DNA from: an uncultured Candidatus Saccharibacteria bacterium
GTDB taxonomy: Bacteria > Patescibacteriota > Saccharimonadia > Saccharimonadales > Saccharimonadaceae
Length of the DNA: 7,671 nucleotides
Assembly (NCBI GenBank): GCA_946187605.1
Contig: CAMHRH010000039.1
Span: 1 to 7,671, forward strand
Reading direction: 5' to 3'
Shown here in pieces: positions 1 through 5,250 of this stretch (positions are counted from its first letter, which is position 1; every line of letters begins with the position of its first letter). Under the pieces are notes generated by a model, which saw nothing but the letters and a program-made list of their open reading frames with translations, did no database searches and was not told the DNA's origin. Position numbers and translations under genes: made by a program.

Positions 1-463
1 CATGTAATTGTCCTTTGTGCATAGCGCCGCTATGTTTATTGAAGAAATAATTCTTACCGTCAACTTCCTGAAAACCATACTGTTTCTGATCGCCGTAGTA
101 GCAATACGTTTTTCCGCCTGACGCGCGCAGCTCATTTTTTACAGCAACATCACCATCATTACTATCATCATCGCTATTTTCGTTACTACTATCCCTACTA
201 CCACTATCGTCGATAGTATCATCTCCGTCTCGCTCTGGAAGATAATTTTCATTAGCTCCTTCCTCAATACCGTCATCCGCATCATCCAACTCATCACCCG
301 TAGCTTCGTCAGTCGGCGTCGCTTTTTCAGTCACCTGGTCTGCATCAACGTTATCGCTAGCGGCTTCTTCGCCATACGCAAATACCGGCAAAATATTACA
401 GATAGCTAACAAAAAACTAAGCACAAATATTGCTACAGAACCAAAACTTTTTTTATTTTTCAT
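1..463 (-). CDS. Secreted protein with Asp-rich linker and cell-wall-binding-like repeat (3' part missing)
   Basis: The frame is open from an ATG at 463 to the left edge, giving 154 residues, so the C-terminus lies outside the window. Residues 1-29 form a typical signal peptide: MKNKK, a hydrophobic core (about 10-25), then VFA before a likely cleavage after A29. Residues about 32-105 are an acidic linker rich in D, E, S, N and G, with runs such as NSDDDSNDGD. From about residue 116 comes an aromatic-Gly segment: GGKTYCYYGDQ, YGFQEVDGKNYFF, then HSGAMHKGQ. This matches the pattern of choline/glucan-binding cell-wall repeats (aromatic pair, then D-G, then G-aromatic). The likely role is a surface protein that binds cell-wall or glycan material of itself or a host; the substrate is unknown. 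No SD precedes the ATG, but a strong promoter lies just upstream. The call of a secreted protein is firm; the repeat family is probable. Confidence 0.8.
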   Translation of the reverse strand, partial: MKNKKSFGSVAIFVLSFLLAICNILPVFAYGEEAASDNVDADQVTEKATPTDEATGDELDDADDGIEEGANENYLPERDGDDTIDDSGSRDSSNENSDDDSNDGDVAVKNELRASGGKTYCYYGDQKQYGFQEVDGKNYFFNKHSGAMHKGQLH

Positions 464-492
464 CTTATTTTTGTTTTTGACGATTTTCAATC

Positions 493-521
493 ATTATAGG
501 CAAGCAGAAGCATTTTGTAAA
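493..521 (-). promoter_or_regulatory. Sigma-70-type promoter of the leftward secreted-protein gene
   Basis: Read on the minus strand, TTTACA (516-521) and a perfect TATAAT (493-498) are separated by exactly 17 nt. The predicted transcript start near 486 leaves a leader of about 23 nt before the ATG at 463. That leader is A-rich and has no SD. Confidence 0.75.
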
Positions 522-587
522 CTTTTTTTTAATCATTTTCATCGCATAAGAATCTTCAAAAATCCGAACAATATTCTTGCTCGAACA

Positions 588-616
588 TTGACTTTATGAC
601 ACGCTTATGCTATAAT
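588..616 (+). promoter_or_regulatory. Sigma-70-type promoter of the 144-aa gene
   Basis: TTGACT (588-593), a 17-nt spacer and a perfect TATAAT (611-616) precede the 144-aa gene. The box pair overlaps an in-frame upstream ATG at 596, which therefore cannot be the translation start. The predicted transcript start is about 622-624. Confidence 0.8.
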
Positions 617-628
617 AGTAATTATAGC

Positions 629-651
629 CTCTTGAGAAAAAGCCTCAGGAG
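629..651 (+). promoter_or_regulatory. Leader stem-loop before the 144-aa gene
   Basis: CTCTTGAG (629-636) can pair with CTCAGGAG (644-651) around a 7-nt loop, giving 8 pairs with one G-U. It would sit at the very 5' end of the predicted mRNA, upstream of the SD at 665-671. It could stabilise the message or regulate it; no known riboswitch pattern is recognised. Confidence 0.45.
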
Positions 652-664
652 AGATTCGCACATT

Positions 665-671
665 GAAGGAG
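665..671 (+). promoter_or_regulatory. Strong SD that sets the start at 680
   Basis: GAAGGAG lies 8 nt before the ATG at 680. This selects 680 over the in-frame ATG at 596 (inside the promoter) and over the ATG at 686. Confidence 0.75.
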
Positions 672-679
672 CGTTTTAT

Positions 680-1114
680 ATGCCTATGTCCGCAATTAGC
701 CAGAACTCTACCCCCGTATCCATTTTCGCTACGCGCATTCGCGCTTGGGCGCACAACGCAGCATCGTCTCTTTCGCATTTCCTCTACGGTGAAGATGTGA
801 TCAGCTACGACGACAAGATGTTGTACTACCCCCTAACCGAATATCGCTTCACTGCGCCGCCGACCGCACCCGATGGCGCCATAGCGGTAATCACTAATAT
901 CATTAGCAGACTCAATGGAGACGAGCACTTTGGTAGCCCCACTGTCATCTTCGAGGAGCTTCGCACTTATAACGTGCAGCTCCGCGCATACCTTCATCCC
1001 GACGCCTCGCAGCGTCAAGAAGAGGCATGCCTTGGCACAATCCTCGGCATTATGCGCGACGCTAATGGCGCCATAATCGCAAAGACGGCAGTAGGAGAAT
1101 GGCACTTGTACTAA
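680..1114 (+). CDS. Hypothetical 144-aa protein of unknown function
   Basis: I do not recognise this protein. It has 144 residues, no signal peptide and no clear membrane segment, so it is probably cytosolic. The N-terminal 35 residues are Ser/Ala-rich, followed by YGEDVISYDDKMLYYPL and EYRF (54-57). A predicted helix AIAVITNIISRLN spans 67-79. A second half (about 86-105) looks like mixed strand and helix, and the protein ends in GEWHLY. A short internal echo, DGAI (65-68) and NGAI (129-132), is encoded by the same palindromic DNA word. The start at 680 is chosen from the SD 8 nt upstream. The gene is a self-contained unit with its own promoter, leader hairpin and terminator, which suggests steady expression. 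It shares a weak pattern with the 120-aa protein at 4876-5238. Coding status is well supported; function is unknown. Confidence 0.8.
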   Translation: MPMSAISQNSTPVSIFATRIRAWAHNAASSLSHFLYGEDVISYDDKMLYYPLTEYRFTAPPTAPDGAIAVITNIISRLNGDEHFGSPTVIFEELRTYNVQLRAYLHPDASQRQEEACLGTILGIMRDANGAIIAKTAVGEWHLY

Positions 1115-1125
1115 CCTCCACCTAT

Positions 1126-1156
1126 AGCTCGACGGCATTCACGTCGAGCTTTTTTA
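1126..1156 (+). terminator. Intrinsic terminator after the 144-aa gene
   Basis: AGCTCGACG (1126-1134) pairs perfectly over 9 bp with CGTCGAGCT (1142-1150) around a 7-nt loop, followed by a T run (1150-1155). It is a strong rho-independent terminator. It sits only a few bases before the -10 box of the next gene. Confidence 0.9.
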
Positions 1157-1157
1157 T

Positions 1158-1166
1158 TGCTAAAAT
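1158..1166 (+). promoter_or_regulatory. Extended -10 promoter directly before the 204-aa gene (leaderless start)
   Basis: TGC plus TAAAAT (1158-1166) forms an extended -10 element ending 6 nt before the ATG at 1173. No convincing -35 box is seen; that position falls in the preceding terminator. The spacing would start transcription on or next to the ATG, and no SD is present, so a leaderless mRNA is likely. Confidence 0.55.
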
Positions 1167-1172
1167 AAACAT

Positions 1173-1787
1173 ATGAGTATTCAAGATTTTTCTTTTCGCA
1201 TCAGTTGGCCAAAGCTCGCCTGCAGCCTCCCTATTCTTCTAATCACACTTTACTTCGTGCCGCCATTAGGGATCATCTTAACAATTGCACGGTATTTTAT
1301 TCATGGTAATTATCGCTATTACCGCGTCCCTGCCGTTTTACTAATCATTGGCGCCGCTTGCCTAGTTCCACATGCTTATGAACTCTTACAGATTAATATC
1401 GGCGACTCGATACCAGTTTTTCAGCCTCTAATTGATTTTCGCTCACATCAGCTCTACCCAAAAATCACCGACTTTGGGCGCTTCGTTTCTATTTTTAGCA
1501 TCATTACACTCATCGTCAGTCAGCTCCTCAAAAACGTCATTAGCAAAATTAGCAGTATGATTGCCGCAGCAACTATGGCGACACCAAAAAAATCTTCTAC
1601 CGCAAACGACGCTAGACAGAAAACGCCGCCGACAATGCAAAAAGACGGCAAAAGCCTCGATCCGTCCGACCAAGAAACGCCTCATGTTGTTAAATGCCAA
1701 AATTGCGGTAAAGCCAATCATATCATCGGCACCGTTGGCACTTGTAAGGCCTGCCGCACCCCTATCGAATGGTATAGCCATAAGTAG
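1173..1787 (+). CDS. Membrane protein with C-terminal zinc ribbon (204 aa)
   Basis: The protein has two parts. Residues 1-130 are membranous, with hydrophobic segments at about 15-38, 52-72 and 100-120, i.e. three likely transmembrane helices. Residues about 135-170 are a polar, probably disordered linker rich in K, T, S, P and D. Residues 175-194 carry C175-x2-C178 and C191-x2-C194 (CQNCGKANH, then CKACRTPIEW), a classic zinc-ribbon spacing. Three helices after a short polar N-terminus could place the ribbon on either side of the membrane; I infer cytosolic, since reduced zinc ribbons normally sit there. The ATG at 1173 has no SD but has a -10 hexamer 6 nt upstream, suggesting leaderless translation. 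No terminator is seen before the next gene's promoter at 1796. The family is not recognised; a role in sensing or scaffolding is a guess. Confidence 0.8.
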   Translation: MSIQDFSFRISWPKLACSLPILLITLYFVPPLGIILTIARYFIHGNYRYYRVPAVLLIIGAACLVPHAYELLQINIGDSIPVFQPLIDFRSHQLYPKITDFGRFVSIFSIITLIVSQLLKNVISKISSMIAAATMATPKKSSTANDARQKTPPTMQKDGKSLDPSDQETPHVVKCQNCGKANHIIGTVGTCKACRTPIEWYSHK

Positions 1788-1795
1788 TTTCACAC

Positions 1796-1824
1796 TTGAC
1801 TAATCCTCCTTTTTATGATAGAAT
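1796..1824 (+). promoter_or_regulatory. Sigma-70-type promoter of the 398-aa membrane gene
   Basis: TTGACT (1796-1801), a 17-nt spacer and TAGAAT (1819-1824) lie just after the stop of the zinc-ribbon gene. The predicted transcript start is about 1831. The -35 box is identical to those at 588 and 4779. Confidence 0.7.
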
Positions 1825-1834
1825 CGCACGGATT

Positions 1835-1859
1835 GGAATTTTTATTCCGAAAGGAATAA
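1835..1859 (+). promoter_or_regulatory. Two mutually exclusive leader hairpins before the 398-aa gene
   Basis: Hairpin A pairs GGAAT (1835-1839) with ATTCC (1844-1848). Hairpin B pairs TTATTCC (1842-1848) with GGAATAA (1853-1859) across a GAAA tetraloop. Both use ATTCC, so only one can form at a time. Neither has a terminator-like T run, and the SD at 1881 is outside both. B, with 7 bp and a GNRA loop, should be the more stable. Confidence 0.45.
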
Positions 1860-1880
1860 TCGTTATCAAAGTTCATTTAA

Positions 1881-1887
1881 AAAGGAG
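1881..1887 (+). promoter_or_regulatory. SD that selects a TTG start at 1896
   Basis: AAAGGAG ends at 1887, 8 nt before TTG at 1896. An upstream in-frame GTG at 1887 overlaps the SD itself and cannot be used with it, so TTG 1896 is preferred. The same 8-nt spacing occurs at the 144-aa and 120-aa genes. Confidence 0.7.
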
Positions 1888-1895
1888 TGATTGTA

Positions 1896-3092
1896 TTGAA
1901 ACTACAAAAGATAATCGATTATTTTCTAGTGTCGTGGAATAGGAGAAATCGCGCAGAATCTCTCTTATGCCTAACCGCAAACCTAGTAATCATATTAGGC
2001 GGCGTCAAAAGTAGCTCTCCCCTGATTTGGGTACCAATTTTCGAAATAACCGCATGTGAATGCATAAGGTTTGCTCTTGCTGGATACTGGTACTTTATTC
2101 CATGGGGAAACGCAGACGATATTGCGCAAAAGCACAAGAAGAATCCCCGCAACGATCGGAATACAACATGGCCGCTATTAATCGCAAAATTACTATTAAT
2201 TAGCATCGCATTGTTTACCAGTAAAACCTACATGGTAATAGCCTATCATGCCATCGTCTTCCTTGAGGTTCTTGAGGTTCTTCGCGTTATCGCACATACC
2301 CTTCAGAAAATTGACCCCATATATCTCGATTGCTACCGCAGAGGCAACAAAATGCTTGGGCCTAAATTAAAGTTCAATCAAGAAATCAGTCAATTTATCC
2401 GAATAGCATCCATCATCTCGGTATGGAATATTACTGCATTCGAAATGCTCAATAAAACGTGTAGTCCCATATTACTCATTGTAATCAGCATTGATACTAT
2501 CATGGCATACTATCATGTGCGGCACTTAATGAAAACTGACGACGAATCAAGTCAATTCTCTATTCTCATAAGAACCATCGCAGATAAGACAGTCTATATT
2601 CTCGGCGCACCTATCGCGGCTCTCAGCTTGTGCCAAAAATATGATTGGTATATCAGCTTTAATAACTCAACCAATGTCGCAGGCATACTAGTAGCAACAA
2701 GTATTATTATTATTGCTCGCGAGTGCTACTACACAGTCGCAGCCCGCTCCAATGGCGCCATAAGCATCGATTGGAACAGTTTTGGGCGCTTTTTTACAGA
2801 CAACGTACGCATACTCTCTATCCGCATCTTCATTCTTTCTGTGGCATATACAACTTGGAAAGGAATACCGATATCATATTACGACACAAACCCCATCTTG
2901 TATGTAATATTTATTAGCGCAGCCACATCAATAATCACAATCATCATTGAATCTTTTTACATGGATAATATCTTAGGTCTTAATGAGAAAACGCCATCAT
3001 TGCGCCGTCATGGCGCTGTTGTCCCTGATTACGGAAAAGAGTGCAGACAATACAAATTGCGCATCAGTGAAAGCGAGGATGGTAGCGACTGA
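1896..3092 (+). CDS. Polytopic membrane protein of unknown function (398 aa)
   Basis: Starting at TTG 1896 the protein has 398 residues and begins MKLQKIIDYF. Hydrophobic segments lie at about 23-38, 42-64, 93-110, 112-134, 168-186, 190-207, 232-247, 261-280, 306-322 and 334-352, suggesting 8-10 membrane helices. Between them are basic loops, such as KHKKNPRNDRN (79-89) and YRRGNK (147-152), that probably face the cytosol. The last 45 residues are soluble, ending in an acidic ISESEDGSD. I see no transporter, enzyme or channel motif that I can name. The gene has its own promoter, a structured leader and a terminator, so it is probably transcribed alone. TGA at 3090-3092 is the stop. A short in-frame tandem repeat occurs at 2262-2279. 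Coding status is firm; function is unknown and may be lineage-specific. Confidence 0.8.
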   Translation: MKLQKIIDYFLVSWNRRNRAESLLCLTANLVIILGGVKSSSPLIWVPIFEITACECIRFALAGYWYFIPWGNADDIAQKHKKNPRNDRNTTWPLLIAKLLLISIALFTSKTYMVIAYHAIVFLEVLEVLRVIAHTLQKIDPIYLDCYRRGNKMLGPKLKFNQEISQFIRIASIISVWNITAFEMLNKTCSPILLIVISIDTIMAYYHVRHLMKTDDESSQFSILIRTIADKTVYILGAPIAALSLCQKYDWYISFNNSTNVAGILVATSIIIIARECYYTVAARSNGAISIDWNSFGRFFTDNVRILSIRIFILSVAYTTWKGIPISYYDTNPILYVIFISAATSIITIIIESFYMDNILGLNEKTPSLRRHGAVVPDYGKECRQYKLRISESEDGSD

Positions 3093-3132
3093 GCCTCCGC
3101 CGTTTCGCCACAATATTCTACTCCATTTTTTA

Positions 3133-3167
3133 AGAGCAGCCAACTTAAACGGCTGCTCTATTTTTTT
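3133..3167 (+). terminator. Rightward terminator overlapping the end of the convergent gene
   Basis: AGAGCAGCC (3133-3141) pairs over 9 bp with GGCTGCTCT (3151-3159), followed by ATTTTTTT. It ends transcription of the 398-aa gene. The loop holds the stop codon of the convergent gene (3145-3147), and the right arm encodes that protein's last residues. On the minus strand the hairpin is followed by an A-run, so it is not an obvious terminator for the leftward operon. Confidence 0.85.
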
Positions 3168-3969
3168 GTCCGACAATTGCGGCAAAAACACGGTCGAATT
3201 GCTTCTCGCTATTCCAACACCACGCAACCACCGATCTGACCAATAACGCGCCGCTCCACAACGTAATTGGCGTCCATTCCGTATCCGTAATCGATTGCGT
3301 TACAACTTCTCCATTCTGAGCCATAAGCAACAAGCCGTTATGAAATGTCGCTATGCTCATCGGATAACTCAACGTAAACTTATGCAAAGTCTCCACTAAC
3401 TGATTTGTCGGCATCGACAATGTAACTACTTTCGGATAATACAGAGTCCTCAGCGTTTTTTGCAACTGAAGCATCGTCAGAAAAAGACCCGTCTCCGTTT
3501 CGCGCATTGACCAGTCCATCACACCTGGGCAAATCGCATCAACTGCATCGCGCGTCACAAAAATAGGCTTGTTGCACTCTTTCATAAAATCCATAAACAC
3601 CAAAGACGTCTCCGCATTTTTACCGCTATCACCTATTAAAATTACCGCATCAGCCCAATCCGCCAACCGAAGCATTTCCGGCAACGCCGCTTTTCCAAAC
3701 GCTCCCGAAAACTCCGCTTCGGCAAAATATAGCTCCGGCGTGCTCGGTACGCTGTTTTTAAGTACATCTGGCAGCAATACACGTACTTCGCCTGCACCAA
3801 ATCGTTTCGCCTCGCTCAAGGCATTTGCGACCGCAAAAAACAGTCCTTTATTACCGCCAATAATCAATATTTTCCCGGCGAATCGTTTTTGCTCCGGCGC
3901 AAACAAATCCACCTCCGGAAATAGACACTCGTCACCTTGCCTTCGCCAATAACTCAGATTATCGCTCAT
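3145..3969 (-). CDS. Divergent YjeF-C/ribokinase-fold protein, NAD(P)HX dehydratase-like
   Basis: This 274-aa protein has the opening features of the ADP/ATP-dependent NAD(P)HX dehydratase (YjeF C-terminal) family. GKILIIGGNKG (32-42) is followed by a helix and RFGAGEVRVLLP (56-67), resembling the family's GxLxIGGS...ALRxGAGLV start. ADAVILIGDSG (106-116) sits where the family has its aDavviGPGLG strand, and KPIFVTRDAVDAI (134-146) resembles vvlDADALN. The later motifs are absent: no TPHPGE and no N-x-GTGD with its catalytic Asp. The corresponding region reads WSGALLVRSVVAW (238-250). Members of the family repair hydrated NAD(P)H; this one may have lost that activity or bind another nucleotide. 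It overlaps exoA by 11 bp, and GGAG lies 7 nt before its ATG, so it is probably translated from the exoA message. The fold call is moderate; enzymatic function is uncertain. Confidence 0.6.
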   Translation of the reverse strand: MSDNLSYWRRQGDECLFPEVDLFAPEQKRFAGKILIIGGNKGLFFAVANALSEAKRFGAGEVRVLLPDVLKNSVPSTPELYFAEAEFSGAFGKAALPEMLRLADWADAVILIGDSGKNAETSLVFMDFMKECNKPIFVTRDAVDAICPGVMDWSMRETETGLFLTMLQLQKTLRTLYYPKVVTLSMPTNQLVETLHKFTLSYPMSIATFHNGLLLMAQNGEVVTQSITDTEWTPITLWSGALLVRSVVAWCWNSEKQFDRVFAAIVGQKNRAAV

Positions 3970-4759
3970 CAGAAAGCTCCAGCATCATCGGACAATGATC
4001 TGACCCCATTACTTCATCGCATATTTCCGCCCTCACAACTCGCCTCAAGAGACGTTTGCTAACTAGATAATAGTCTATCCGCCATCCAACGTTTCGCTGC
4101 CTCGCGCCGCCGCGATACGACCACCACGTATATCGCTGTTCGTCAGGATGTTTTTCGCGCCATATATCCAAAAAACCATTCGCCAAATAGTTACTCATCC
4201 CCTGTCGCCCCTCTTTCGTAAAGCCTGCATGCCCTTCATTTTGTTTCGGCCGCGCAAGATCTATTTCTTCATGCGCCACATTAAAATCACCACAAACTAT
4301 TACAGGTTTTTCGTTGTCAAGTGTTTTCATATAGCTCAGCAAGGCCTTATCCCAAACCAACTCACGATACTTCAAACGACCCAAATCATCCTTTTCATTC
4401 GGGACATAAACATTAACCAAGTAAAAGTCGTCAAACTCAGCCGTCAATACTCGCCCTTCTCTCCGCGCATCGCCATAGTCATCTTCCCAGCCCGGCAATT
4501 CCGTTTGTTCATCCAAAAAGCCATAGCGTACGCTAAGCGGCTTCACTTTCGTAAAAATTGCCGTGCCAGAATACCCTGCTCGTTCTGCTGAATTCCATAT
4601 TTCCTCATATTCCTCAAAGTCAACTTCCGCCTGCCCCTGCTTTGCTTTTGTTTCCTGCAAACAAATCACATCCGGCTGGTAATCCTCTATAAAACTTTGC
4701 AAGGCGCCCTTCTTTAGCACCGCCCTTAGCCCATTAACATTCCAAGAACATAATCTCAT
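3959..4759 (-). CDS. exoA: Exodeoxyribonuclease III / AP endonuclease (ExoA type)
   Basis: This 266-aa enzyme of the endonuclease/exonuclease/phosphatase fold cuts DNA 5' to abasic sites in base excision repair and has 3'-5' exonuclease and 3'-phosphatase activities. All family motifs are visible: SWNVNG (5-10, with N7 and N9), LQETK (34-38, metal-binding E36), VYVPN (117-121, Y118), GDFNVAH (157-163, with D158 and N160), WWSYRGGARQRNVGWRIDYY (212-231, D229) and GSDHCP (252-257, the D254-H255 pair). The length is normal for the family. The WWSYR...NVGWRIDY block resembles Bacillus/pneumococcal ExoA more than E. coli Xth. An acidic stretch EQTELPGWEDDYGDARR (84-100) looks longer than in Bacillus ExoA. 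The ATG at 4759 lacks an SD, with a -10-like hexamer 6 nt upstream. It is the first gene of a two-gene leftward operon. Confidence 0.96.
   Translation of the reverse strand: MRLCSWNVNGLRAVLKKGALQSFIEDYQPDVICLQETKAKQGQAEVDFEEYEEIWNSAERAGYSGTAIFTKVKPLSVRYGFLDEQTELPGWEDDYGDARREGRVLTAEFDDFYLVNVYVPNEKDDLGRLKYRELVWDKALLSYMKTLDNEKPVIVCGDFNVAHEEIDLARPKQNEGHAGFTKEGRQGMSNYLANGFLDIWREKHPDEQRYTWWSYRGGARQRNVGWRIDYYLVSKRLLRRVVRAEICDEVMGSDHCPMMLELSDER
3977..3980 (-). promoter_or_regulatory. SD for the second operon gene, inside exoA
   Basis: On the minus strand GGAG (3977-3980) lies 7 nt before the ATG at 3969 and within the last codons of exoA. With the 11-bp gene overlap it indicates translation of the downstream gene from the exoA mRNA. 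Confidence 0.5.
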
Positions 4760-4765
4760 ACTATG

Positions 4766-4771
4766 ATTTTA
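4766..4771 (-). promoter_or_regulatory. -10-like box of exoA, 6 nt before the ATG (leaderless start)
   Basis: On the minus strand TAAAAT (4766-4771) ends 6 nt before the ATG at 4759. No SD and no good -35 box are seen (the 17-nt position reads AATATG). The layout predicts transcription starting at or beside the ATG. It lies back to back with the rightward promoter at 4779-4807. Confidence 0.45.
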
Positions 4772-4778
4772 CACTATC

Positions 4779-4807
4779 TTGACTAAAACATATTTCTGTT
4801 ATATTCT
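4779..4807 (+). promoter_or_regulatory. Sigma-70-type promoter of the 120-aa gene
   Basis: TTGACT (4779-4784), a 17-nt spacer and TATTCT (4802-4807) precede the 120-aa gene, with a predicted transcript start near 4814. Its upstream part overlaps the expected -35 region of the divergent exoA promoter, so the two may compete for polymerase. Confidence 0.65.
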
Positions 4808-4816
4808 ACCAAACGA

Positions 4817-4844
4817 AGCCGCTCAGCGTCATATGCTAAGCGGT
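4817..4844 (+). promoter_or_regulatory. Leader stem-loop before the 120-aa gene
   Basis: CCGCT (4819-4823) pairs with AGCGG (4839-4843) and AGC (4825-4827) with GCT (4835-4837), with one C-A mismatch; G4818-T4844 can extend it as a wobble. It would lie at the 5' end of the predicted mRNA. It is not followed by a long T run, so it is not a clear attenuator. Its left arm is also complementary to the gene's 3' terminator. Confidence 0.45.
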
Positions 4845-4860
4845 CTTTAGAACCTTTTGA

Positions 4861-4867
4861 AAGGAGG
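4861..4867 (+). promoter_or_regulatory. Strong SD of the 120-aa gene
   Basis: AAGGAGG ends 8 nt before the ATG at 4876. CCTT (4853-4856) just upstream can pair with AAGG (4861-4864) across a TTGA loop, so a weak 4-bp hairpin could partly hide the SD. Confidence 0.75.
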
Positions 4868-4875
4868 AATGATCA

Positions 4876-5238
4876 ATGAAGAAAGCGACAATCAATATAG
4901 CTGACGAATCTTCATTCTTAGACATGGTGAGCGAAACGGCCAAATATATCCACGACTCAATCATGTCCGGCAACGCTCACGCCGTAGATGATGGCAGTTA
5001 TATATTCAAACTGTCCGACATGCCATATCGTTTCCCGACAAGCGACAAGAATGCAATCAATGAAATCCTTTATAGTATCCAGGATAACCTCAACGACCGC
5101 ATCGCTACCGGGCTCGATTATCACGATGTATGCCATTACGACGATGACACTTCAGATGTCAATGATTTTAACAGTTATCGCAGCATTAACGCTAATATCA
5201 AATACCTCAAAAGTCGTAATTGTATTATCGTATCATAA
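4876..5238 (+). CDS. Hypothetical acidic 120-aa protein of unknown function
   Basis: I do not recognise this protein. It has 120 residues, is acidic, and has no signal peptide or membrane segment, so it is probably cytosolic. Residues 11-31 look helical, followed by VDDGSYIFKLSDMPYRFP (37-54). A second helix NAINEILYSIQDNLND spans 59-74. An Asp/His-rich stretch, LDYHDVCHYDDDTSDVNDF (80-98), could bind a metal ion but matches no known site. The C-terminal end is IKYLKSRNCIIVS. The AUG is set by a strong SD 8 nt upstream. The gene stands alone between its own promoter with leader hairpin and its own terminator. DD, L-[ST]-[ED], YRF and AIxxI...LN occur in the same order in the 144-aa protein at 680-1114, which suggests distant relationship. 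Coding status is well supported; function is unknown. Confidence 0.8.
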   Translation: MKKATINIADESSFLDMVSETAKYIHDSIMSGNAHAVDDGSYIFKLSDMPYRFPTSDKNAINEILYSIQDNLNDRIATGLDYHDVCHYDDDTSDVNDFNSYRSINANIKYLKSRNCIIVS

Positions 5239-5250
5239 ACATTCCTACCG

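Noticed and set aside
596..679. Upstream ATG at 596 as the start of the 144-aa protein
   Set aside because: It lies between a TTGACT box and TATAAT, before the predicted transcript start; ATG 680 has a strong SD 8 nt upstream.
1887..1895. GTG at 1887 as the start of the 398-aa protein
   Set aside because: It overlaps the SD sequence itself; TTG at 1896 has correct SD spacing.
2262..2288. Tandem 9-bp repeat cttgaggtt as a phase-variation site
   Set aside because: Only two full copies, and the unit is a multiple of three, so a change would not shift the frame; it just encodes LEVLEV in a membrane helix.
3090..3132. UGA read as glycine (SR1/Gracilibacteria code)
   Set aside because: Reading through TGA at 3090 would run into the terminator hairpin, and TGA falls at the natural end of the gene before a normal terminator.
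4818..4850. Leader hairpin of the 120-aa gene as a transcription attenuator or riboswitch
   Set aside because: There is no T run beyond TCTTT, and no known aptamer motif could be recognised; kept only as a leader stem-loop.
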